From the NCBI GenBank assembly GCA_018820395.1, contig JAHJOG010000272.1, positions 1 to 64,000 of the forward strand: DNA of 64,000 nucleotides. The letters run 5' to 3'. Each line of letters starts with the position of its first letter. Positions within the stretch are counted from its first letter, which is position 1. This document shows positions 45,685 through 53,163 of the stretch, in pieces. The stretch comes from Gammaproteobacteria bacterium (GTDB taxonomy: Bacteria > Pseudomonadota > Gammaproteobacteria > Burkholderiales > Burkholderiaceae_C). The notes beneath the pieces are model-generated. The model had not been told where the DNA came from, ran no database searches, and worked only from the letters and a program-made list of their open reading frames with translations. The translations under genes were made by a program, and so were the position numbers.

Positions 45685-46788
45685 TCAGCCCGGAAGGCCA
45701 TCGAGCGAGGTCGGCTCCCGCACCTGGGTCTCGTTGTGCTCCGAGCGGAAGCGCGCCGCCATTTCGTAGGCAGCCCGGCGAACCCGCATGATCGAGCCGA
45801 TCGGCCGGTGAGCTGCCAAGGTGTGCCACGGACTGAACGACATGCCGTCTTCCACCGCGACCACCCGTGCCTCGCTCCAGGCGTTTTGCGGCTTGGCCAC
45901 CAGGCGCGCTACGGGCACGTAGGGACTCTGGTCTTCCGGCCATGGCACCGAAGCGTCTTCGATCGGCATCTGCTTGAGATCGGTGCAGAGTTGCACGCGC
46001 AACTCCCAGGTGCCGCCTTCTCGCTTGAAATGGTCGACCACCGCCTCGCGGATGACGTTGGGGTGCCCCTTCGCGTCGAGCGGCTGGTCGGTCAGCGCCA
46101 GCAGTTCGCTGGAGACCGGCGCGATCGACAGCTTGGCCATATACGGGCCGTGCAGCAACGGCACCTGGGTGTAGAAGGTCTCGCCCAGGATGTGGGTGAT
46201 CGGATGACCGCCCATCGCCTTCAGCGTGGCGCTTTCGCCGCCGGCGCTCTCGACCAGCGACTCCACCCCTCGCAGCGCGGATGACAGAACTTTCTTCAGG
46301 CCCGGCGCCTTGTCGGTGGTCGCGGCCAGCAGCTTCACGTTCTTCAGGAACCCGCTGGCCGTCGGCACGCTGAAAGCCGGCCCGTTCAGCATCAGGAAGT
46401 CCTGCGTGAAATGGCCTTCGGTGCCCGGCTCGCGCGCGCCGTCGACGCCGACGATCTTGATGGCGAGCGCCCGTGGCGTGGACACAGCGTCGTCCAGCAG
46501 GTCGCCAGGCGGCGTCGAAAAGCGCATCACCACCGGGTAGCGGCCGGGTTTGGCAAAGACGCCCTTCGCCAGCACGGACGGAAGGTCGTCCAACACCTGC
46601 AATTCGGCCACCAGCACGCCGTGCCCCTTGGCGTGCACGCTGCGGTAAGCATGGCCCTCGTCCGCATGGACGATGGTGCTGATCTTGTGCATCTGCTCGA
46701 CGAGTTGGCGGCCGACGTCGGCTTCGCCCTCTTCCCATTGTTCGAACGACGGTTGGTACGCCAGCGGCGCGAAGGGCAAGGCAGTCAT
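45685..46788 (-). CDS. Catalase-family (SrpA-like) haem protein
   Basis: A 367-residue protein of the catalase superfamily, shorter than classical catalases. Distal-side features include the His in SVHAKGHGVLVAELQV and RFSTPPGDLLDD. The proximal haem-ligand Tyr lies in MRVRRAAYEMAARF. Such proteins may act as peroxidases rather than true catalases. ATG at 46788 (MTALPFAPLAYQ) was chosen over an upstream start at 46872 with no homology. Divergent from the 47038 alcohol dehydrogenase. Confidence 0.82.
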   Translation of the reverse strand: MTALPFAPLAYQPSFEQWEEGEADVGRQLVEQMHKISTIVHADEGHAYRSVHAKGHGVLVAELQVLDDLPSVLAKGVFAKPGRYPVVMRFSTPPGDLLDDAVSTPRALAIKIVGVDGAREPGTEGHFTQDFLMLNGPAFSVPTASGFLKNVKLLAATTDKAPGLKKVLSSALRGVESLVESAGGESATLKAMGGHPITHILGETFYTQVPLLHGPYMAKLSIAPVSSELLALTDQPLDAKGHPNVIREAVVDHFKREGGTWELRVQLCTDLKQMPIEDASVPWPEDQSPYVPVARLVAKPQNAWSEARVVAVEDGMSFSPWHTLAAHRPIGSIMRVRRAAYEMAARFRSEHNETQVREPTSLDGLPG

Positions 46789-47037
46789 GGGTAGGTTGTG
46801 GAGAGTTGTATTCAGTGGAGGCTTTGGTGCCGAAAGGCTTCGTCTGATGGACCAGTGACCGCAAAACGGCACGCCACCACCATCTTGATCACGCTAGGCC
46901 TGCCGCGAGTTCAGCGTGTGAGAAGCGCGCCGAGATGAGCGTCAGCGATCCGACGCAGTCGAATCCGGTGTTCACCTACGCCGGGCCTGGCCCATGTAGC
47001 AAACCTGTGAGGACTTATCTCGAAAGGCACCCATCCC

Positions 47038-48219
47038 ATGAAAGCCCTGACCTACCATTCCTCCAAGGACGTGCGTGTCGACAACGTTCCCGATCCCGTG
47101 ATCGAGCAGAGCGACGATGTCATCCTGCGCGTGACCGCGACCGCCATCTGCGGGTCGGACCTCCACATCTATCGCGGCAAGATCCCGGCCATGAAGTCGG
47201 GCGACATCCTCGGCCACGAATTCATGGGCATCGTCGAAGATGCCGGCAGCGGCGTCACGGCGCTCAAGAAGGGCGACCGCGTGGTGGTGCCTTTCACCAT
47301 TTCGTGCGGCGACTGCTACTTCTGCAGCAAGTCGCTCTTTGCCGCCTGCGAGACTACCAACCCGGGCCGCGGCGCCATCGTGAACAAGAAGAGCGTGCGA
47401 TCGGGCGCGGGGCTGTTCGGCTATTCGCACCTGTACGGCGGTTACGCGGGCGGGCAGGCCGAATACGTGCGCGTGCCCAAGGCCAACGTCGGCCCGCTCG
47501 TGATCCCGGCCGGCCTGGCTGACGAACAGGTGCTGTTTCTCTCGGACATCCTGCCCACGGGCTACCAGGCGGCGGTCAACGGCGACGTGCAGCGCGGCTC
47601 CACTGTGGCGATCTTCGGTGCCGGTCCGGTCGGACTGATGGCAGCGGCATCGGCCCGACTGCTCGGTGCGGAGCAGATCTTCATGGTCGATGAACACCCC
47701 TATCGGCTCGAGTTCGCGCGCGCGACCTATGGCGTGGAGCCGATCAACTTCCGGGAAGTCGACGACCCGGCCGAGCTGATCATCGAGCGGACCGGCTCAC
47801 GCGGCGTCGACGCCTCCATCGATGCCGTCGGCTTCGAGGCCAAGGGCAGCGCCGTCGAGACGGTGATGGCCGACCTCAAGCTGGAAGGCTCCAGCGGCAA
47901 GGCGCTGCGCCAGGCCATCGCCGCCACGCGCCGCGGAGGCGTGGTGAGCGTGCCGGGCGTGTACGCGGGATGGATCCACGGCTTTCTCTTCGGCGATGCG
48001 TTCGAGAAGGGCCTGATCTTCAAGATGGGCCAGACGCATGCGCAGCGCTACATGCCCAAACTGCTCGAACACATCCAGGCGGGCGAATTGCATCCGGAAG
48101 TGATCATCACGCACCACATGCCGCTCGCCGATGCGGCCCGCGGCTATGAGATCTTCGAGAAGGCGGAGGAAGACTGCCGCAAGGTGGTTCTGACGCCCGG
48201 AGGTCCAGCCGCTGGCTGA
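47038..48219 (+). CDS. Zinc-dependent alcohol dehydrogenase
   Basis: A 393-residue medium-chain dehydrogenase, similar in form to glutathione-independent formaldehyde dehydrogenases. The catalytic zinc ligands are Cys in [10 protein letters not shown] and the His/Glu pair in [12 protein letters not shown]. The structural-zinc region ([18 protein letters not shown]) is present, and the NAD-binding fold starts at [19 protein letters not shown] purine-rich AAAGGC site precedes the start. The substrate is unknown. Confidence 0.9.
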   Translation: MKALTYHSSKDVRVDNVPDPVIEQSDDVILRVTATAICGSDLHIYRGKIPAMKSGDILGHEFMGIVEDAGSGVTALKKGDRVVVPFTISCGDCYFCSKSLFAACETTNPGRGAIVNKKSVRSGAGLFGYSHLYGGYAGGQAEYVRVPKANVGPLVIPAGLADEQVLFLSDILPTGYQAAVNGDVQRGSTVAIFGAGPVGLMAAASARLLGAEQIFMVDEHPYRLEFARATYGVEPINFREVDDPAELIIERTGSRGVDASIDAVGFEAKGSAVETVMADLKLEGSSGKALRQAIAATRRGGVVSVPGVYAGWIHGFLFGDAFEKGLIFKMGQTHAQRYMPKLLEHIQAGELHPEVIITHHMPLADAARGYEIFEKAEEDCRKVVLTPGGPAAG

Positions 48220-48348
48220 AGTACGCCAGGAGGCGCGGCCGCTATCGCAGGCATGGGGCTAGAACCGCGACGCTGCCGCCGCGATTGGATTGCGGCGGCG
48301 CTCGGCGGCGGTGCGGTCTGAGGCTGCAAAGCAGGAGAGCAGTTGTCG

Positions 48349-49371
48349 CTAGAAGCCAGCGCGGCGTCCGCGCGTTGCCCAGATGCCGGCCAACGCGATC
48401 AGTCCCACACCAGCTGTGAGCAGCCCGATCGTGCGACCATCCGGCCGGCCGGCGCGGAACCCGCCGTCCACGGCGGTACCGCGCGACGCATCGAACAGGT
48501 TGCCGTCGGTCGGTTGTGCGGAGGTCGACCTTGCGAGCGAACGCTCGGTGAGCCACATCATGGTCTTCGCCACGAGATTCGGCGCAATGGCGTGCGCGAG
48601 GATGCCCGGCAGCGCGGGTGCGCCGATGTAGGTCGTCGCCCTCGGCTTCTTCGCGAGCGCGACCAGCGCCCGCGCCACGCGCCGCGGATCGATCACCGGC
48701 GGCGGAGGACGAACCCGGTGCCCGCTGTAGTTGGCGCCGTGCGACATGCCCGGCGTATCGACGAAGGTCGGGAACACCGCGCACACATGGATGCCGGGCT
48801 CGCCCACCAACTCGGCGCGCAGCGACTCGGAGAACCCGCGCAATCCGAACTTGCTCGCGGTGTACGCCGTGGCATAGGGCGCCGCCACCCAGCCGCCGAG
48901 CGAAATCATGTTGATCAACGTGCCCCGCCCCTGCTTGCGGAAGTAAGGCAGCGCGGCGTAGGCGCCGTGGATGTGGCCCAGCAGGTTGGCTTCGATCACG
49001 CGGCGGTGTGCGGCCAGAGGCGTTTCGTCGAAGAGCCCCACCGCGCCCACGCCGACGTTGTTGATCCACACGTCGATCCGGCCGAAGCGATCGACGGCGG
49101 CGCGCGCCAGCGACGCCACGGCGTCGGGGTCGGTCACGTCGGTCGGCACGGCCACCGCGCTCCCGCCGGCCTGCTCGCATTCCTGCACGACCTCGGCGAG
49201 TGCCTCGGCGTTGCGCGATGCGAGGACGAGTTGAGCACCGTCTTCCGCGAAAGCGAGCGCGGCGGCGCGGCCGATGCCGCTGGATGCGCCTGTGAGCACG
49301 ACGACCGGGCCGCCGTTCGACGCGGGCATGTCGGATGAAGTCTGCGCGGCGGTTGTTTCGGGTTCCTGCAT
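48349..49371 (-). CDS. SDR family oxidoreductase with C-terminal membrane helix
   Basis: A 340-residue short-chain dehydrogenase. The cofactor motif is LTGASSGIGRAAALAF, the NNVG strand VWINNVGVGA and the catalytic Tyr/Lys in YATAYTASKFGLRGF. A C-terminal hydrophobic helix (GLLTAGVGLIALAGIWATR) suggests membrane attachment. The ATG at 49371 follows an AAGGAGA site. The substrate is unknown. Confidence 0.9.
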   Translation of the reverse strand: MQEPETTAAQTSSDMPASNGGPVVVLTGASSGIGRAAALAFAEDGAQLVLASRNAEALAEVVQECEQAGGSAVAVPTDVTDPDAVASLARAAVDRFGRIDVWINNVGVGAVGLFDETPLAAHRRVIEANLLGHIHGAYAALPYFRKQGRGTLINMISLGGWVAAPYATAYTASKFGLRGFSESLRAELVGEPGIHVCAVFPTFVDTPGMSHGANYSGHRVRPPPPVIDPRRVARALVALAKKPRATTYIGAPALPGILAHAIAPNLVAKTMMWLTERSLARSTSAQPTDGNLFDASRGTAVDGGFRAGRPDGRTIGLLTAGVGLIALAGIWATRGRRAGF

Positions 49372-49563
49372 GGCGTCTCCTTCGTTGCAAAGACGCTCCA
49401 CGCTAGGCGCATTGAGCGCGCCAGCCGTGCGACACCGACGCGTCGGCGCCTAGGCGCATGCCTACCCCAGCGGCCTGGCCCCCTGAATCTGGTGAATTCT
49501 GAACGACGGGCCGTAGCCATGCCGTACGACGCAATCATCTCGGCCTCACGAGGGAGAGAACGA

Positions 49564-50136
49564 GTGCGCTACATGCCGGATTCACACAATTCCAGGTCGT
49601 TTCTGTCACGTTGGTTGGCGCCCTGGGGCTGGGCGTTCGAAGGCTGGACCGTGGTCTTCGTCGCCATGTTCGGAGCGAGCTTCGGCCTCGTCGTCTCGAC
49701 CGTCGACTACATGCGCAGGTACAGCACGCCGCTTCTCGAGGTCAAGACGCACATCGCACATCACAAGGTCGTCGACGCGACGAGCGGCACACGAGAACTA
49801 CTACTGATTCCAACCGAAGGAGACGTTTACTTCCGGCTCGTCGAGCCCTACGACCGATTGCTCGAACCCGTTCCATCCGACGATCAGCCAGTGAGCTTCA
49901 GCTACCACCGCGTCGACTGCGAGCCGCGGCTCAGACGCCCGGACTCCGTCGACGACCACGTGCTGCTATGCCGCCCTTCTCGAGTTCTGGTCGGCACGGA
50001 TGTCGTGCTTTCGACCGGACGTACGCGTCGAGAACAGATTCTCATCATCTTCGGGTACGCACTGCTCCTTGTCGGGAGCATCGCGCTGGGGTTCAAAGTT
50101 CGATCTATCGAACGTTGGTGGTGGCGTTCGAATTAG
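49564..50136 (+). CDS. Two-TM hypothetical protein
   Basis: About 190 residues with one membrane helix near the N-terminus (WTVVFVAMFGASFGLVVSTV), a periplasmic-type beta-rich middle and a second helix at the C-terminus (QILIIFGYALLLVGSIALGF). No family was recognised. The GTG at 49564 has a GGGAGAG site at good spacing; ATG at 49573 and GTG at 49492 are possible. Its stop abuts the universal stress protein remnant on the other strand. Confidence 0.5.
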   Translation: MRYMPDSHNSRSFLSRWLAPWGWAFEGWTVVFVAMFGASFGLVVSTVDYMRRYSTPLLEVKTHIAHHKVVDATSGTRELLLIPTEGDVYFRLVEPYDRLLEPVPSDDQPVSFSYHRVDCEPRLRRPDSVDDHVLLCRPSRVLVGTDVVLSTGRTRREQILIIFGYALLLVGSIALGFKVRSIERWWWRSN

Positions 50137-50200
50137 CGCACCAGCAGCACCGGCACCCCGCAACGCGCCAACACGCGCGAGGCGCCCACGGCCAAAAGAA
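50133..50200 (-). pseudogene. Fragment: C-terminus of a universal stress protein
   Basis: On the minus strand these bases read AVGASRVLARCGVPVLLVR and then a stop, which closely matches the last strand of UspA-type proteins (GS-x-A-x-x-V-L-x-x-x-CPVLVVR). Nothing upstream continues the domain; the next 1.1 kb is the quinone-reductase-like gene. It is a remnant left by deletion or replacement. The match is short, so the call is moderate. Confidence 0.5.
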
Positions 50201-50203
50201 CCC

Positions 50204-51355
50204 TCAGTCGCTGGCCTTCGACGGGTTGAGCAAAAACTTCTCCCCGGTCGCGTGCTTCGAGTAGACGGCCACGGCATCCGGCTGCAGCGCCTCGACCATC
50301 GACACCTCGCGCGTGTAGTGGCTCGCGAACGTGGTCTTGAGTTCCGCTGCCACGCGCTGCTTGAGCCGCGCGGCGCCGTCGGCACCGATCTTCTGCATGA
50401 ACTGGAACAGCAGCCAGCCGCCCATGCCCCAGGTCATGCCGAAGCCGCGCACGATCTCGGTTGGGCTGCGGTCGAGGCCGCCATAGATGTAGACCTGCTT
50501 CAGCGTGTTCGAGCCGTAGCGGCTGTACTCGGCCGGTGCGGTTTTGGCGAGTGCCGCTTCCATGCAGTTGAGGATCTGGCTAGCCAGCGGGCCGCCACCG
50601 ATCGCGTCGAAGGCCAACGTTGCGCCGGTCTCGGCGAGCGCGTGGGTCAGGTCGGCCAGGAAGCTGGGCGAACTCGAATCGCAGACGTACTTGGCGCCCT
50701 GCTCGCGCAGCAGCTTTTCCTGGTCGGGCTTGCGCACGATGTTCACCAGCGCGATGCCGTCCTTCTGGCAGATGCGGTTGAGCATCTGGCCCAGGTTGGA
50801 GGCCGCCGCCGTGTGCACCAGCGCCTTGTGCCCTTCGAGTCGCATCGTCTCGACCATGCCCAGCGCAGTGAGCGGGTTGATGAACGACGACGCGCCGTCG
50901 GCAGCCGTAGCGCCTTCAGGCAGCAGCATGCACTGGCTGGCCGCGATCGTGCGGAACTGCGTGTACATCGCGCCGCCGAGCATCGCGACCGTCTTGCCCA
51001 TCAGGGCCTGCGCTTCGGGCGATGCACCCGCCGCGACCACCGTGCCGGCGCCCTCGTTGCCGACCGGCATCGACATGTCCATGCGTGCGGCCATGCTCTT
51101 CATCGCAGCTTCGGGCACGCGCGCCGTGATCACCGGCCTTTCGGGCGTGCCCGACGCCTTCGCCGTGCGCATGTCGGCCGCGCCGAAGAGCAGGCCGAGG
51201 TCCGACGGGTTCATGGGCGACGCCTCGACGCGCACCACCACCTCGTCCGGCTTGGGCTCGGGCAACGGCTCTTCGTGCAGCGAAAGTTCGAGTTCTCCGC
51301 TGGCTTTGACGAGCGAGCGGATCTGAAGCGTGGTCTTGCCGGGTGCAGCGGTCAT
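50204..51355 (-). CDS. Zinc-binding-type dehydrogenase (quinone reductase-like MDR)
   Basis: A 383-residue medium-chain dehydrogenase/reductase. The GroES-like start contains PDEVVVRVEASPMNPSDLGLL, and the NAD(P) fold contains ALVHTAAASNLGQMLNRICQ. It lacks the catalytic zinc Cys, so it belongs with quinone- or enoyl-reductase-type members. ATG at 51355 follows a GGAGACC site. The substrate is unknown. Confidence 0.85.
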   Translation of the reverse strand: MTAAPGKTTLQIRSLVKASGELELSLHEEPLPEPKPDEVVVRVEASPMNPSDLGLLFGAADMRTAKASGTPERPVITARVPEAAMKSMAARMDMSMPVGNEGAGTVVAAGASPEAQALMGKTVAMLGGAMYTQFRTIAASQCMLLPEGATAADGASSFINPLTALGMVETMRLEGHKALVHTAAASNLGQMLNRICQKDGIALVNIVRKPDQEKLLREQGAKYVCDSSSPSFLADLTHALAETGATLAFDAIGGGPLASQILNCMEAALAKTAPAEYSRYGSNTLKQVYIYGGLDRSPTEIVRGFGMTWGMGGWLLFQFMQKIGADGAARLKQRVAAELKTTFASHYTREVSMVEALQPDAVAVYSKHATGEKFLLNPSKASD

Positions 51356-51439
51356 GCGAGGTCTCCGAAGTCGGGCTGCGAGTATAGGAGCGCACTCCCG
51401 TTCACGCAGCGACACGGCCGCGATGCCGCAGCGCCGACC

Positions 51440-52363
51440 TCAGGACACGACCTGGTAGTACAGGTTCTGCGGGTGCTTCGCCTGGGCGAAGAAGAACCAG
51501 CGGTCGGCCACCAGCCCCGGCACCTGCACCAGCAGCGCCAGCACGAAGGCGAGCGTCGACGCGCCTGCGATGCCCCACAGCAGCAGCAGTGCCGGCAGCA
51601 CGAAGCCCAGCACGATGAAGCCGAGCTTGATCTGCCCGAGCGCCGCGCGGCTCGCACCGTGGAAGAACTCGCGGGTGTTGAAAGAACCGGCCGACATGCC
51701 CATCGACTTCTGCACCAGCCGCGTGGCCTGGATGCCGGTGGCCGACTGCAGGGTCGAGCGATGCTTGAGCGTGGCGTTGTGGCGCAGCGCCAGCATGCGG
51801 GTGCCCCAGGCCACGAGCGTGACCACCAGCGCGCACGGAGCGCTGATGCGCAGCAACGCCACTTCACCCCAGAGCGCCGCGAGCGCGCTGGTCAGGATCA
51901 GGCCGGACGACAGGCCGAGCAAGGTGAAGTTGACAATGGTGAGCGGCTGCGCCCATTCCTGGATGAAGCGCAGGCACGCGTAGATCATGCCGGTGCAATA
52001 CCAGAGCAGCGCGGCCACGACGATCGCTGCCAGCGGCAGCAGCGGCGTCTGAACGCCGTTGCGCAAGGCGAACCACCAGAGCGCGACCACGCCGATGAAC
52101 GCCGGCAGCACGATCACCTCGCGCGACAGCCACGAGGTGCGCCACATCAGCGCCGCGCGCCACGCTCGCTCGGGCCGGCCCAGGTGCGCGAACGACGCGC
52201 CAAGGCCGATGAGCAGCATCGCCTCGGCGACGATCAGCGCCATGCTGGCGAAGCCGGGCGCGATCTGCATTCCCGCCAACAGCGCCAGCGCGAGCGTGAC
52301 CACCATGCCCTGCGCCGCGCCCGCGACGGTCGTGAAGATGATGACCGAGAAGGCCGGGTTCAT
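51440..52363 (-). CDS. soeC: Membrane anchor subunit, SoeC/DmsC-type
   Basis: A 307-residue integral membrane protein with eight hydrophobic segments, of the DmsC/NrfD-like anchor group. It should pass electrons between the Fe-S subunit and quinone. Its start overlaps the stop of the Fe-S gene (ATGA). Third gene of the soeABC-type operon; the symbol follows from the operon assignment. Confidence 0.75.
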   Translation of the reverse strand: MNPAFSVIIFTTVAGAAQGMVVTLALALLAGMQIAPGFASMALIVAEAMLLIGLGASFAHLGRPERAWRAALMWRTSWLSREVIVLPAFIGVVALWWFALRNGVQTPLLPLAAIVVAALLWYCTGMIYACLRFIQEWAQPLTIVNFTLLGLSSGLILTSALAALWGEVALLRISAPCALVVTLVAWGTRMLALRHNATLKHRSTLQSATGIQATRLVQKSMGMSAGSFNTREFFHGASRAALGQIKLGFIVLGFVLPALLLLWGIAGASTLAFVLALLVQVPGLVADRWFFFAQAKHPQNLYYQVVS

Positions 52364-53163
52364 TGAAAGCCTCCCGCCGTCGCGCCCGTGTCGGGCGCCG
52401 CTTTCGACGTGTCGTCGAGGACGCGCCGTGGCAGGTACTGGTTGGCCGGGCTGGTTTCCCATTCGGGCATGAGCGAGTAGCCGCCGCGCTCGCGGATCGC
52501 GATCGACACCTCGGAGTTCGGGTCCTTCACGTCGCCGAAGAGGCGTGCGCCGGTCGGGCAGGCCTTCACGCAGGCGGGCTTGCGGTCTTCCTTGGGCAGC
52601 TTCTCGTCGTAGATGCGGTCGACGCACAGCGTGCACTTGGTCATCACCTGGCGCTCTTCGTCGAGTTCGCGCGCGCCGTACGGACAGGCCCAAGCGCAAT
52701 ACTTGCAGCCGATGCACTTGTCATAGTCGACCAGCACGATGCCGTCTTCCTTGCGCTTGTAGCTGGCGCCCGTGGGGCACACCGGCACGCAGGGCGGGTC
52801 TTCGCAATGCAGGCAGCTCTTCGGAAAGTGGACCGTGTCGGTGCCCGGGAACGAACCGGCCTCGTAGGTCTGCACGCGGTTGAAGAAGGTGCCGGTCGGG
52901 TCCGCGCCATAGGGGCTCTCGTCGGCCAGCGGGCCAGCGCTGCCGGAGGTGTTCCATTGCTTGCACGAGGTCACGCAGGCGTGGCAGCCCACGCACACGT
53001 TGAGGTCGATCACCAGCGCGAGCTGCTTGGCGAGCGTCTCGCCTGGCTGTGCACGCACGCTGCCGCCTCCATGGCCGGCGCTGCCGTGACCGGCGACGCC
53101 CTCGCCCACCAGCGCCATCGGTTCAGCGCCGCCGTTCAACAAGTCCTTGAGCCACTGGATCAT
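52360..53163 (-). CDS. soeB: Four-cluster Fe-S electron transfer subunit, SoeB/DmsB-type
   Basis: A 267-residue ferredoxin-like subunit. Four Cys groups for 4Fe-4S clusters are visible: VCVGCHACVTSCK, HCEDPPCVPVCPTG, KCIGCKYCAWACPYG and KCTLCVDRI with ACVKACPTGA. It carries electrons from the molybdenum subunit to the membrane anchor. ATGA overlaps occur at both ends. Confidence 0.85.
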   Translation of the reverse strand: MIQWLKDLLNGGAEPMALVGEGVAGHGSAGHGGGSVRAQPGETLAKQLALVIDLNVCVGCHACVTSCKQWNTSGSAGPLADESPYGADPTGTFFNRVQTYEAGSFPGTDTVHFPKSCLHCEDPPCVPVCPTGASYKRKEDGIVLVDYDKCIGCKYCAWACPYGARELDEERQVMTKCTLCVDRIYDEKLPKEDRKPACVKACPTGARLFGDVKDPNSEVSIAIRERGGYSLMPEWETSPANQYLPRRVLDDTSKAAPDTGATAGGFQ

